Positions 43,284 to 52,935 of a DNA stretch of 64,000 nt are shown in pieces. Source of the stretch: Komagataeibacter sp. FNDCR2 (GTDB taxonomy: Bacteria > Pseudomonadota > Alphaproteobacteria > Acetobacterales > Acetobacteraceae); contig NZ_JAIWOU010000001.1 of assembly GCF_021295395.1 (NCBI RefSeq), positions 2,927,001 through 2,991,000 of the forward strand, written 5' to 3'. The notes beneath the pieces were generated by a model. It saw only the letters and a program-made list of their open reading frames with translations. It was not told where the DNA came from and did no database searches. Within the stretch, counting starts at the first letter, position 1, and every line of letters starts with the position of its first letter. The position numbers were made by a program, and so were the translations under genes.

Positions 43284-44333
43284 ATGCCGCCTGCCATCGT
43301 GGTGTCCATGTCTTCCGATCCGCCTCCTCCCTTGCCCCGGCTGACCGGGGGTGCGGGCATTCCGCCTGTGGGGGGAGAAGTGCGCGGGCCGCTAACCCCG
43401 GCCGGGGTTGCGGCACTGGAGGCCGCGACCGATTTCGCCCAGCGCGCCACAGCCCCCGCGACCCTGCGCGCCTATCGCGCCGACTGGGCGCATTTCCAGA
43501 ACTGGTGCGACAGAACCGGGTTCTGCCCCCTGCCGGCGGAACCCCGGGTGGTGGGGGCCTATCTTGCCAGTCTGGCCGAAGATTTCGCGCCTGCCACCAT
43601 CCGCCGCAGGCTGGCGGCCATAGGCAAGGCCCATCGCTTTGGGGACCTGCCATGGAATCCGGGGCATCGGGATATTCAGGGGCCATTACAGGGCGTATTG
43701 CGTACGCAACGCCGTCCGGTCAGCAAGCCGGTGGCGGTGCGCCGGAACCTGCTTGGGCAGTTGCTGGCGACCTGCGACCTGACGCCCCGTGGCCGCCGTG
43801 ACCGGGCGCTGCTGCTGGTCGGTTTTGCCGCCGCCCTGCGCCGCTCCGAACTGGTGGGCCTGCATGTGGAGGATATTACGCCCACTGAAACGGGCGTAAG
43901 GCTGCACATCCGCGCAAGCAAGACCGACCAGACCGGGGAGGGGGCGATGATCGGCCTTGCCCATGGACAGCAGGCGCAGACCTGCCCGGTCCGGGCGCTG
44001 GCGGCCTGGCAGGCGGTGGCCCGGCGTGGCGCGGGGCCGCTGTTTCGCAAGGTGGATGCGAATGGCCGGATCCGCGAAAAGGCGCTTCATCCCGATGCCG
44101 TGCGCCAGATCCTGCATCGCCGGGGTGTCATGGCCGGCCTGCCTGCCGATGTCCTGACGCGCCTTACCCCGCATGGGCTGCGTTCGGGCTTCATTACCGA
44201 AGCGTATCTGGCCGATGTGCGGGAGGAGGAAATCCGCCGCCATGTCCGCCATCGCGACCCGCGCAGTACGCGGGGCTATATCGAACTGCTTGACCTTGTT
44301 ATCGACACGCCCGCGGGAAAAATCGGCCTGTAA
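43284..44333 (+). CDS. Tyrosine-type site-specific recombinase
   Basis: 349 residues. An N-terminal SAM-like DNA-binding domain (A-P-A-T-L-R-A-Y-R-A-D-W-A-H-F-Q-N-W-C) is followed by the catalytic domain. It has the first Arg in A-A-L-R-R-S-E-L-V-G-L, the box H-G-L-R-S-G-F-I, H-V-R-H-R-D and the nucleophile Tyr in S-T-R-G-Y-I-E. All catalytic positions appear intact. Start codons at 43272 (TTG), 43284 and 43308 are all possible. No excisionase or phage genes accompany it, so it may be a remnant marking an integrated island or a plasmid-type resolvase. Confidence 0.82.
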   Translation: MPPAIVVSMSSDPPPPLPRLTGGAGIPPVGGEVRGPLTPAGVAALEAATDFAQRATAPATLRAYRADWAHFQNWCDRTGFCPLPAEPRVVGAYLASLAEDFAPATIRRRLAAIGKAHRFGDLPWNPGHRDIQGPLQGVLRTQRRPVSKPVAVRRNLLGQLLATCDLTPRGRRDRALLLVGFAAALRRSELVGLHVEDITPTETGVRLHIRASKTDQTGEGAMIGLAHGQQAQTCPVRALAAWQAVARRGAGPLFRKVDANGRIREKALHPDAVRQILHRRGVMAGLPADVLTRLTPHGLRSGFITEAYLADVREEEIRRHVRHRDPRSTRGYIELLDLVIDTPAGKIGL

Positions 44334-44964
44334 GTGGCGCGATCGCAAGGCCACGCCACAGGAGCAAGCTTGCGCTGGTCCGCATGCGGTGGGGCACCAC
44401 GTAACGGATGAAGGGTGCGGAGATCACGTATTCGCGTCCATGGATGATGGTAAACCGGATAGAGGCAAGAAAAGCGCCATATTCCTGCTTTTTTCAGGGC
44501 CAGCGGGTATTGAAGCCCTATAAATATCCCCAAGGCGTAGAGCAACCTGTGGCAGGGAAAGCCCGTTATTATGGTCACGAATTTTCTTTTCAAATAGAAA
44601 GAGGTTCTCTGTGCCGGACTATATGCGGAAAAAAGCCGTTTCCTTTAACGGCTCCCTCGCCCGATCGGGTCATGCGCCAGTCAGGCGTTTCCCTGTCCGG
44701 AAGACTTTGTGAAAGTAACAGGCTGTCTTCATTCGTGGTTCAAGAAATAATAAAATAATTCACGATCAAGGCAAAAAAGACCCACAGACATTCCATTAAA
44801 AACCGCCACATTCCCGATGTTCCAGCCTTAACCGCCACAGGGGCGGGGCGGGTCGGGCAATGCTGGTGCCGTGTTGTCCATCCGTGCCGGGCGCAATGCG
44901 TCCCGTCCCCGAGAACTGGTTCTGCTTTTGGATTCACGATATTCATTTACGTGAGGTTTAGGGC
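44334..44964. other. 630-bp intergenic region, no supported gene
   Basis: The stretch is less GC-rich than its surroundings. One hairpin is visible, AGCCGTT (44634-44640) with AACGGCT (44647-44653). Open frames of 116 (plus) and 68 codons (minus) lack domain, ribosome-binding site and convincing codon use. No attachment-site duplication could be identified by eye. Confidence 0.45.
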
Positions 44965-46608
44965 ATGCGCGTTCCTCATGAATCGGTAATTCCGTTTTCT
45001 GTCTGTCGATACTTTTCCGTAATCATGAATACATGCCGTGTCCGGTCTGTACTGCTGCGATGCTGCATGGCGGGTTTTCTTGGTTTCATGACCCTGTCCG
45101 GTGGTCCGGCGCGGGCGGCCAGTAGCGCGGATACGCAGTCACCTCCGGCACAGACATCGCAGGGGCTTCAACTGCCCCAGTGGCTGCGCAACATTCTGGG
45201 GGAAAAAAGCCAGCCAAGTGGCCCCCCCCAGGTGTCCAACCCCACCCCGTATGCCGAGACGCAACCCACGACCCCAACTTATGAAGCGATCCCGAGCTTT
45301 CTGAACGCACCCTATGGCCCGCCATCATTCGGTCCCCCCTTCGGCACGACCCATATGCTGGGAGACTGGGGGGGGATCCAGCCATGGCTCCAGAAGCGCG
45401 GACTGTATTTTGCCTTTGACGTGTATGAAGATATCGCGGGCAATGTGGCGGGCGGCAGGAAACAGGATTACACGGCCACCGGTCAGGTCGGTTCCACGCT
45501 TGATGTCGATTGGGACAAACTCCTGCACCCCGCCGGCGCATGGGCCCGGGACTTATGGCTCCATATGCTGGTGGTCAACGGGAATGGCCGTAACCTGAGC
45601 CGGATTTACGGCGATAACGATAATCAGGTCCAGCAGATTTACGGTAGTCGTGGCAATGTTGTCGCGCATCTTGTCTGGGCCTATTTCGAGAAGGCGTGGC
45701 TTGACCACAAGGTTGACCTGTCGGTTGGCTGGATTCCGACCGGCGTGTTTTTCCAGAACTCTCCATGGGTCTGCAATTACATGAACGTGTGGCTATGCGG
45801 CGGGGAGGCGCCGACCAAGTACCTTACCGGCGCGCGCGGATGGCCTTCGGGTAATATCGGCACTGTCCTGCGTCTCATGCCGGTGAAGGAGGTGTATGTC
45901 ATGGGCGGTCTGTTCGCCGTTTCACCGCATCCCTATAACGGCGGCATTTCCGGCTGGTCATGGGGGCAGGACGGGCTGGGCAAATTATCCACCCAGGTTG
46001 AAATCGGCTGGTTGCCCGCATTCGGCCGTAACCACCTTGTCGGTCATTACAAACTTGGGGGGATGTATGACAATTCGCGCTATAATGATCTTTATGAGGA
46101 CATAAATGGAAATCCATGGGTCATAAGCGGGTTGAGCCCGCGTAAGCAGAGCGGCCAGACCTCGGTATGGGTCATAGCTGACCAGATGCTGGTCCGCCGG
46201 GGCTCAGGTGAGCTCAACGGTCTTGTTCTTGGTGGATATTACGCTTATGCTTCCGGCCAGACATCACAGATCAATCATACACTTGTTGCCGTCCTGATGG
46301 ATACCGGGGCGCTGTGGCATCGCCCGCTTGATAGTGTGGGCATAGCTTTTCTATGGTCGCGTTTCAGCCACTCCGCCATCCTGTCACAGGAACTTGCGGC
46401 CAGCCACGGCCTTCCCCTGCCCGGCGCCAATTTTGGCGTGCCGTATGGTATTCAGGGGCACGAGGCGATTTACGAGGCCTATTACGGCGTTCACATTCTC
46501 GATGGGCTGTCGATCAAGCCGGATTTCCAGTATGTCAATCATGTAGGTGGAACAACGGTTTTCAAGGATGCGGTGGTGCTCAGCACGGCTGTCAACATTG
46601 CTTTTTGA
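44965..46608 (+). CDS. oprB: Carbohydrate-selective porin, OprB family
   Basis: 547 residues, or 527 from the ATG at 45025. A signal peptide ends in G-G-P-A-R-A-A. A Pro/Gln-rich spacer (about residues 55-120) is followed by the OprB barrel start, L-G-D-W-G-G-I-Q-P-W-L-Q-K-R-G-L-Y-F-A-F-D, which is diagnostic. The chain ends in Ala-Phe with terminal Phe as expected for an outer-membrane barrel. GAGG lies 9 bp before 44965. Members allow passive uptake of sugars and are common in acetic acid bacteria. No sugar gene is directly adjacent. Confidence 0.85.
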   Translation: MRVPHESVIPFSVCRYFSVIMNTCRVRSVLLRCCMAGFLGFMTLSGGPARAASSADTQSPPAQTSQGLQLPQWLRNILGEKSQPSGPPQVSNPTPYAETQPTTPTYEAIPSFLNAPYGPPSFGPPFGTTHMLGDWGGIQPWLQKRGLYFAFDVYEDIAGNVAGGRKQDYTATGQVGSTLDVDWDKLLHPAGAWARDLWLHMLVVNGNGRNLSRIYGDNDNQVQQIYGSRGNVVAHLVWAYFEKAWLDHKVDLSVGWIPTGVFFQNSPWVCNYMNVWLCGGEAPTKYLTGARGWPSGNIGTVLRLMPVKEVYVMGGLFAVSPHPYNGGISGWSWGQDGLGKLSTQVEIGWLPAFGRNHLVGHYKLGGMYDNSRYNDLYEDINGNPWVISGLSPRKQSGQTSVWVIADQMLVRRGSGELNGLVLGGYYAYASGQTSQINHTLVAVLMDTGALWHRPLDSVGIAFLWSRFSHSAILSQELAASHGLPLPGANFGVPYGIQGHEAIYEAYYGVHILDGLSIKPDFQYVNHVGGTTVFKDAVVLSTAVNIAF

Positions 46609-46826
46609 GATGTTATTTGAAAAATGAGTGCCGCAGTCGTCCGGGCATCTCTTCCGGATTGGAAATGTTTAGTCACTACTTGTGAGTATGCAAAGTAATG
46701 ATAATTATAAAAGTAAATATACAACTATAAATAATGCAGTTCCCCGAACTTTCCCCATATGCAGAACGTTTTTCAGGCATCCCGCCGCATCATGTGGCAT
46801 GGGTTTGAAAAGAAAGATGATCATTC

Positions 46827-47606
46827 ATGTCTCTCGTTGGGAAAGTCGCCGTCGTTACGGGTGCCGCACAGGGGATCGGGCGCGGTATCGCGCTGCGCCT
46901 GGCGCGGGAGGGGGCGGATCTGGCTCTGGTGGACCTCAACCCGGAGCGTCTGGCCGGGGTGCGCGCGGAAGTGGAAGCGCTTGGTCGCAAGGCAATTACG
47001 CTGAATGCCGATATCAGCGTGCGCGAACAGGTTTTTTCGGTTGTCGATCAGGCTCTGGACCAGTTGGGCGGCGTTGACATCATGGTCAATAATGCCGGAG
47101 TGGCGCAGGTCAAGGCCCTGCTGGATGTAACTCCCGAAGACATGGACCGTATTTTCCAGATCAATGTGGCCGGAACGTTATGGGGCATTCAGGCGGCGGC
47201 ACAGGCGTTCAGGAAACAGTCCCGCACGGGCAAGATAATCAATGCCTGTTCAATAGCCGGGCATGAGGGGTATGCGTTTCTCGGTGTCTATTGTGCAACC
47301 AAGTTCGCTGTCAGGGGACTGACGCAGGCTGCGGCAAAGGAACTTGCCAGCTTTGGTATTACCGTAAACGCCTATTGCCCCGGTGTGGTCGGGACGGATA
47401 TGTGGGTGGATATAGACAGGCGCATGGCCGAAGCAACCGGCGCGGAAGTGGGCGAGACCTATCGCAAATATGTCAGTGGCATCACGCTCGGCCGGGCAGA
47501 GACGCCGGATGACGTCGCCAGTTTTGTCGCGTGGCTTGCCGGGCCGGATTCAGATTACATGACAGGACAGTCCGTGTTGATTGATGGGGGAATAGTCTTC
47601 CGCTAA
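46827..47606 (+). CDS. Short-chain dehydrogenase, acetoin/diacetyl reductase type
   Basis: 259 residues. T-G-A-A-Q-G-I-G-R-G-I is the NAD-binding loop, N-N-A-G the structural motif, and Y-C-A-T-K the catalytic Tyr-x-x-x-Lys. V-N-A-Y-C-P-G-V-V-G-T-D-M-W closely follows the acetoin reductase/meso-2,3-butanediol dehydrogenase pattern. It would interconvert acetoin and 2,3-butanediol or reduce diacetyl with NADH. The 218 bp upstream is AT-rich and probably holds its own promoter. The aco operon that degrades acetoin is 22 kb away in this window. Confidence 0.75.
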   Translation: MSLVGKVAVVTGAAQGIGRGIALRLAREGADLALVDLNPERLAGVRAEVEALGRKAITLNADISVREQVFSVVDQALDQLGGVDIMVNNAGVAQVKALLDVTPEDMDRIFQINVAGTLWGIQAAAQAFRKQSRTGKIINACSIAGHEGYAFLGVYCATKFAVRGLTQAAAKELASFGITVNAYCPGVVGTDMWVDIDRRMAEATGAEVGETYRKYVSGITLGRAETPDDVASFVAWLAGPDSDYMTGQSVLIDGGIVFR

Positions 47607-47660
47607 TTCCCCATCATATTGGACTGTTCACGATCAGACTATTTTGCAGTCATGAGGTTA

Positions 47661-48461
47661 CTATGGATGAAGGGGTTGGCTGGTGGTCAGGAATGTTTCC
47701 ACAAGCGCCAGAAAAGCCGCGGGCGCCTGCGCATGCACCCAATGACCGGCATCCTTGATGACATCCAGCCGGTAATGGGGAAAAAGCTGTCGCATGACGG
47801 GATAGTTATCCGGCTGGATATAGTGTGAACGTCCCCCGGCAATGAATAGCGTGGGACCATCATAATGCGTTCCCGGTGCCATGGTGGGCCATCCGACGAT
47901 CGCGGGCATGGAAGCGGCGATTTCGTGTATTCCAATGTTCCAGCGCGGCTTTTCACCCAGATCAAGGTTCATGAGCATAAGGTCACGAACAGGTTTGTCG
48001 GAAATGACCTGCGCCAGCCAGGCTTCGGCACCGGCACGGTCAAGGAAGTCGGGCAAGGGCAGTGCAGCCAGTTTCCGGGCAAGCTGGTCGGACTGGGCAA
48101 ACCCGCCCTGACCGGGCGCGATATCGGCAACCAGCAGGGCATGGACCGCAGCCGGGTGCCGCAGGGCAAGCATCATGGCCGTCTTGCCGCCCATTGAATG
48201 CCCGATTACCGTTGCGGGCAGGGCGTTATGCGCCGCAAGTGTTTCATGCACATCCGCGGCGAGGGTGGGATAATCCATTGGCCCATGCGGGCTTTTTCCA
48301 TGGTTGCGCAGATCCAGCGCCAGCGTGCGGTGGGTCGCGGCAATGCGCCGTTGGAAAAAGCCAAAATTGCGTGCGCGCCCAAACAGCCCATGAAGGAATA
48401 CGACGGGCGGACGGGACAGGTCACCATTTTCCGGTCCGAGTTCGATGACATTGAGAAGCAT
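47661..48461 (-). CDS. Alpha/beta hydrolase, YbfF-like esterase
   Basis: 266 residues. H-G-L-F-G-R-A-R-N-F-G near the N-terminus is the oxyanion region, D-L-R-N-H-G-K-S-P-H is the YbfF hallmark, and G-H-S-M-G-G-K holds the nucleophile serine. Late Asp (near D-A-G-H-W) and His complete the triad. YbfF-type enzymes hydrolyse short acyl esters and acyl-CoA; the physiological substrate is unknown. It is convergent with the SDR and follows the GT87-type gene on the same strand. Confidence 0.8.
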   Translation of the reverse strand: MLLNVIELGPENGDLSRPPVVFLHGLFGRARNFGFFQRRIAATHRTLALDLRNHGKSPHGPMDYPTLAADVHETLAAHNALPATVIGHSMGGKTAMMLALRHPAAVHALLVADIAPGQGGFAQSDQLARKLAALPLPDFLDRAGAEAWLAQVISDKPVRDLMLMNLDLGEKPRWNIGIHEIAASMPAIVGWPTMAPGTHYDGPTLFIAGGRSHYIQPDNYPVMRQLFPHYRLDVIKDAGHWVHAQAPAAFLALVETFLTTSQPLHP

Positions 48462-48603
48462 GGGTACGCAGGTTCCTGTTTTTGGGTCAGCTATAGGGAA
48501 CCATCATACCCCAGGTTACGGAAATTGCTGAAACAGGCTTCAAACTCTGGATATAAATGTTGGAGCGGAAGGTAGAATGGCTCCAGATCAGGATTGCGCA
48601 AAG

Positions 48604-48639
48604 GGGGCAGGATTCGCGCGCCAGTCGCGGGCCTGCCCC
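48604..48639 (-). terminator. Hairpin after the GT87-type gene
   Basis: GGGGCAGG (48604-48611) pairs with CCTGCCCC (48632-48639). On the minus strand it follows the GT87-type stop by about 43 bp. No T run is present. Confidence 0.35.
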
Positions 48640-48681
48640 GTAGCCCAGATATGTTGGAAAATACGTTTGTATATTTCCTTG

Positions 48682-50046
48682 TCAGGGCGGGCCGGTTGTT
48701 CGGTCCATGATGGCAGGGGGCAGAAGGTCGTCATTCGCGCTCATCCCCAGGGGCACGTCCTCATCATTGCCGATCAGGGAGGGGATATCGATCAGGACAG
48801 GTGGCTGGACTGTTTGAGAGACATGGAGAGCATACCGGAACAGGGAGAACAGAAAAAGCATCCCGCCCAGAAACCAAAGGGAGGCCAGGGATCGCGCCGC
48901 CCATGTCGCTATCGGTTCTGGTAAGGATATGGGATAGAGAACCGGCAGGGAGGAGAGAACGATACTGCCCCAGACCAGTGATGATGTCATCGGGCCATTA
49001 TCGAGTGGCAGGCGCCCGGTAATATAAAAGCTCCATGGCAGCAGAAGAAGCAGATAGTAATGCGTCCACGAGACCGGGCTTGTTACGATACAGAAAGTCA
49101 CCAGCAGGCTGAAATCGAATATATCCGCGACATGGGGATCTGGCGCACGCGTGGCCATAAACTCTTTTCGCCATTTCCAGCCAGTGTAACCCGTTAATAA
49201 CAGAAGGAAGAGCGGAATATTTTTTACAAGAATATGGATATTGCCCGAAACATCCTGTCCATGCCAGTCGTGCAGGTAGGTAGGCCCCGTCTGCAAACGT
49301 AGCAGGAAGGCGCTGACAGACTGATTGTTGAAGGCTCCGATAGGTTTTGTCGAGAACTCTACTATGCAATGCTCATACCATTCATGCGTTATTGACGGCC
49401 CAAAAAATATTATGGACGATACGGCCATTATTACTATGACGGATGTGCTGGACAGGGCGGCACGGTAGTTGCGGCGATAGAAAAAATACAGAATGAAAAT
49501 GGAAATCATCGGTTTTATTGATGCGGCCATGCCTATTATAAGGCCAGCCGTGTACATCCACCTGCGTTGGATAAGCAATAACGTGCCGATGAGAGCGAAC
49601 AGTATAAAATGCGTGGTATTGCCCATGGCCATAAGGCTGTACCATAATGGCCCATTCGCCAGAAATATCAGCGCAAGGATGATTTTTGTTTTTGGATCGC
49701 ATCCTTTTGCGAGTAATAAAAATGCGCCGATTGTAGCCAGAATACCCAGAAAAAGAAAAATCTGCTCCGCTACTTCATGCCTGAACCCTGCGAATGGCAC
49801 GAACAGGTAGGACTCGATCGGCCAGTTGACGAATTCAGCCTGTTCGATCAATGGCCGCAGAGCCTGCGGACCACCCCGGATCACCGCCAGTCCCGCAGCA
49901 TAATACGCTTTTCGAAAATCTACCTGAAAAGGGGGGAGATGCCCCCCGATAGGGAAAGAGTTATATATATTTATTGATATAAGAAGAAGCAGTATAAATA
50001 ATACTGCCTGCCTTGCTATGAAAAGCCATGTTACGTTGCGCAACAC
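48682..50046 (-). CDS. Multi-pass membrane glycosyltransferase, GT87/DUF2029 type
   Basis: 454 residues with about 10 hydrophobic helices. D-F-R-K-A-Y-Y-A-A-G near residue 43-52 puts an Asp at the end of the first loop, as in polyprenol-phosphate-dependent mannosyltransferases. K-P-M-I-S-I and T-S-P-V-S-W-T-H-Y-Y-L-L-L-L-L-P are typical of GT87. It probably adds a sugar to a surface polymer or lipid from the periplasmic side. The gene is AT-richer than its neighbours, suggesting transfer. GTG 50046 is the start. The C-terminal 40 residues are hydrophilic. Confidence 0.7.
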   Translation of the reverse strand: MLRNVTWLFIARQAVLFILLLLISINIYNSFPIGGHLPPFQVDFRKAYYAAGLAVIRGGPQALRPLIEQAEFVNWPIESYLFVPFAGFRHEVAEQIFLFLGILATIGAFLLLAKGCDPKTKIILALIFLANGPLWYSLMAMGNTTHFILFALIGTLLLIQRRWMYTAGLIIGMAASIKPMISIFILYFFYRRNYRAALSSTSVIVIMAVSSIIFFGPSITHEWYEHCIVEFSTKPIGAFNNQSVSAFLLRLQTGPTYLHDWHGQDVSGNIHILVKNIPLFLLLLTGYTGWKWRKEFMATRAPDPHVADIFDFSLLVTFCIVTSPVSWTHYYLLLLLPWSFYITGRLPLDNGPMTSSLVWGSIVLSSLPVLYPISLPEPIATWAARSLASLWFLGGMLFLFSLFRYALHVSQTVQPPVLIDIPSLIGNDEDVPLGMSANDDLLPPAIMDRTTGPP

Positions 50047-50615
50047 ACGCCCCCATCAATATAACAGGCCCCACCAAAATAACGGGATTGAGCCAGACAG
50101 ATACCCCTAACGCGACAGTTACAAATTGTTTCATTGGCTGAATTCAAATCGATGTGAAAGGAATTCCCATAACTTCATTATGTCGTTGTTGATGGCTGTC
50201 CACACTGTCTTGCACCGAAATCGTTACGATCTTGGTGTAAAGACGCCTGACCTGCGGTAGGTCCCCGGAATAATTTCCAGTAAATACGTGTTAATTCATG
50301 TGTAAATGATTTTTCCTGCTGGCCTTGTGTGCGAGGGAGAAGAAGAGGGGATTGTAAGGTTGTGCCCCGCTCACGTCATGGATTATGACTTCGTGCCGCA
50401 TGCTGGAGTGTTCATTGCGTGAGGCAGGACGACATGCCGGTCATAATGGCCGTGCGGGAGAGTGGAGTATTTTCAAGGTCATCGTAACCTTATGCATCAT
50501 CTGCATGATACGGACGTAGATTGATCGCGGGCTTTATTTTCTTCAGCCAGTTCTGGAACTGTCAGCTTCGATCCTGTTCAGGATAACAGTTCCGGAAACA
50601 AACCAGGGGACCCAG
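50047..50615. other. Divergent intergenic region, 569 bp
   Basis: It separates the GT87-type gene from UDP-glucose dehydrogenase and should carry promoters in both directions. The GC content is low, with AT-rich blocks near 50090-50180 and 50270-50310. No RNA gene, long palindrome or coding frame could be supported. Confidence 0.45.
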
Positions 50616-51950
50616 GTGCGCATTGCTATGATCGGTGGAGGCTATGTAGGATTGGTCTCCGGCACATGTTTCGCGGAATTCGGCACGGATGTCGCCATTG
50701 TTGAAACCAATCCCGACCGTCTCGCCGCCCTGCGGGAAGGGCGAATCCCGATTTACGAACCCGGGCTGGACCGTCTGGTTGAAGATAACGTGGCGGCGGG
50801 CCGCCTGACCTTTGGTGATGATATTGCCACCGCCATCAGGGGTGTCGACGCCGTGTTCCTGGCTGTGGGCACGCCCTCGCGCCGGGGCGACGGACAGGCG
50901 GATACAAGTTACGTTTATGCCGCGGTTGAGCAGGTTGCCCGCGCGGCGGATGGATATACCCTTATCGTAACAAAATCCACCGTCCCGGTCGGTACTGGCC
51001 GTGAAATCGCCCGCATCGTGCGGGAGACACGGCCTGACCTTGATTTTGATATCGCCTCGAACCCGGAATTCCTGCGTGAAGGCAACGCCATTCAGGATTT
51101 CATGCGGCCCGACCGTGTCATTATCGGCACGGACCAGCACAAGCCGGGCGGCACCACGCGCGCGCAGGATATTCTGCGCAGGCTTTATCGCCCGCTCTAC
51201 CTGCTTGAAACCCCGATCGTATTCACCGGGCTGGAGACGGCGGAGCTGATAAAATATTCAGCCAACTCGTTTCTGGCGATGAAGATCACCTTCATCAACG
51301 AAATTGCGGATCTGTGTGAAAAAGTGGGCGCGAACGTGACGGATGTCGCGCGCTCCATCGGGCTGGACGGGCGCATAGGCAAGAAGTTCCTGCACCCCAG
51401 CCCCGGCTTTGGTGGCTCCTGCTTTCCCAAGGATACCCGCGCGCTGACGGCAATCGGCCGTAACGCGGGTTCTCCCGTGCGCCTGATCGAGACGACGGTA
51501 GCGGTCAATGAAGCGCGCATGCAGGACATGGCCACACGGATCATCGCCTTTGCCGGGGGGGATGTGAGTGGCCTGACGGTCGGCGTGCTTGGCCTGACCT
51601 TCAAGCCGGAAACGGATGATATGCGCGAGGCGGCGTCCATCACCATCCTGACCCGGCTTGACAGGGCGGGGGCGCGTATCCGGGCCTTTGATCCCGCGGG
51701 CATGGAAACCGCCCGCGCCGTGCTGCCTGCCTCCGTTACCTATTGCCGCGATGCCGTGGCGGTGGCCGAGGGGGCGGATCTTGTCGTGGTGCTGACGGAA
51801 TGGAACGAATTCCGCTCGCTTTCTCCCGATAAGCTGAAAAAGCAGATGAAAGGCCGCAAGATCGCGGATCTGCGTAATATCTGGGATCCGCAGGCCATAA
51901 GGGAGGCCGGGTTCGACTATATCTCGCTCGGGCGGCCGGGGCATATGTGA
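50616..51950 (+). CDS. ugd: UDP-glucose 6-dehydrogenase
   Basis: 444 residues. M-R-I-A-M-I-G-G-G-Y-V-G-L-V is the NAD-binding loop; T-K-S-T-V-P-V-G-T and N-P-E-F-L-R-E-G follow. The catalytic cysteine is Cys269 in P-G-F-G-G-S-C-F-P-K-D. It oxidises UDP-glucose to UDP-glucuronate, a precursor for acidic exopolysaccharides. GTG 50616 is preceded by AGGGGA. No other polysaccharide gene is adjacent apart from the divergent GT87-type protein. Confidence 0.93.
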   Translation: MRIAMIGGGYVGLVSGTCFAEFGTDVAIVETNPDRLAALREGRIPIYEPGLDRLVEDNVAAGRLTFGDDIATAIRGVDAVFLAVGTPSRRGDGQADTSYVYAAVEQVARAADGYTLIVTKSTVPVGTGREIARIVRETRPDLDFDIASNPEFLREGNAIQDFMRPDRVIIGTDQHKPGGTTRAQDILRRLYRPLYLLETPIVFTGLETAELIKYSANSFLAMKITFINEIADLCEKVGANVTDVARSIGLDGRIGKKFLHPSPGFGGSCFPKDTRALTAIGRNAGSPVRLIETTVAVNEARMQDMATRIIAFAGGDVSGLTVGVLGLTFKPETDDMREAASITILTRLDRAGARIRAFDPAGMETARAVLPASVTYCRDAVAVAEGADLVVVLTEWNEFRSLSPDKLKKQMKGRKIADLRNIWDPQAIREAGFDYISLGRPGHM

Positions 51951-52093
51951 TCCCCTTCGGGCCATCTCCATCCGCCGCGTGCCGGGGCAACAGGGTCACA
52001 AATCTGTGTCTGCGGGTCTGGAATGGTTAAGTCACTCGCATCCCTAATGGAAATTTCCTTATATTTTAAAAGATAATTATTCAGGAGAAGATC

Positions 52094-52864
52094 ATGGGGC
52101 GTGTATCGGGAAAAGTGGCGCTTGTTACGGGTGCGGCGCTTGGTATCGGCAAGGCCACGGCCCTGCTGCTGGCGCGTGAGGGCGCGAAGGTGGTTGTGGC
52201 CGATCTCAAGGAAAAGGAAGGCCAGGCCATCGTGGCCGAAATTGAATCCGCTGGCGGCGAAGCCATGTTCGTTTCCCTCAATGTAACGGCGGAAGCGGAT
52301 TGGGAAAAAGCCATGGCGGCCATTACCGGCAGGTTCGGCCGGCTGGATATCGCGGTCAATAACGCGGGTATCCTGTACAATGGCTCCGTTGAGACAACCA
52401 GCCTTGCGGACTGGCGGCGTGTGCAGTCCGTCAATCTGGACGGGGTGTTTCTCGGCACGCGGTACGCGGTGGAAGCCATGAAGCCCCATGGCGGCGGTTC
52501 GATCATCAATCTCTCCTCGATCGAGGGGCTGATCGGCGATCCCGCCCTTGCCGCCTATAACGCCAGCAAGGGCGGCGTACGGCTTTTTACAAAATCCGCG
52601 GCCCTGCACTGCGCGCGCTCGGGTTACAAGATCCGGGTCAATTCCATCCATCCCGGTTATATCTGGACCCCTATGGTGCAGGGCTTTACCGCCGAAACCC
52701 CCGATCAGGTGGCCGCGCGCCAGAAACTGATCGACCTGCATCCGCTCGGCCATCTGGGTGAACCGGATGACATTGCGTATGGCATCGTGTTCCTTGCATC
52801 CGACGAATCAAAGTTCATGACGGGCAGTGAACTGGTGATTGATGGCGGGTACACCGCGCAGTAA
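52094..52864 (+). CDS. Short-chain dehydrogenase/reductase, substrate unknown
   Basis: 256 residues. T-G-A-A-L-G-I-G-K-A is the cofactor loop, D-L-K-E-K after strand 2 suggests NAD preference, N-N-A-G-I-L, and Y-N-A-S-K is catalytic. It resembles cyclopentanol dehydrogenase or 3-beta-hydroxysteroid/cyclohexanol-type SDRs (H-P-G-Y-I-W-T-P-M). These act on secondary alcohols. AGGAGA lies before the ATG. It is convergent with the PEP-hydrolase-like gene across a strong hairpin. Confidence 0.8.
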   Translation: MGRVSGKVALVTGAALGIGKATALLLAREGAKVVVADLKEKEGQAIVAEIESAGGEAMFVSLNVTAEADWEKAMAAITGRFGRLDIAVNNAGILYNGSVETTSLADWRRVQSVNLDGVFLGTRYAVEAMKPHGGGSIINLSSIEGLIGDPALAAYNASKGGVRLFTKSAALHCARSGYKIRVNSIHPGYIWTPMVQGFTAETPDQVAARQKLIDLHPLGHLGEPDDIAYGIVFLASDESKFMTGSELVIDGGYTAQ

Positions 52865-52880
52865 CGCGCTTTCCACCCAT

Positions 52881-52908
52881 CCGGCCACGATCCTTGATCC
52901 GTGGCCGG
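52881..52908. terminator. Bidirectional hairpin terminator
   Basis: CCGGCCACG (52881-52889) and CGTGGCCGG (52900-52908) form a perfect 9-bp stem between two convergent genes, 17 bp from the SDR stop and 28 bp from the opposing stop. Confidence 0.6.
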
Positions 52909-52935
52909 GAACGTCCAGCGCGATGCGTCTCTCCC

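Noticed and set aside
44408-44946. Small frames (116 codons plus, 68 codons minus) after the recombinase
   Set aside because: They have no ribosome-binding site, no homology I recognise and mixed codon use, so they are probably chance frames in non-coding DNA.
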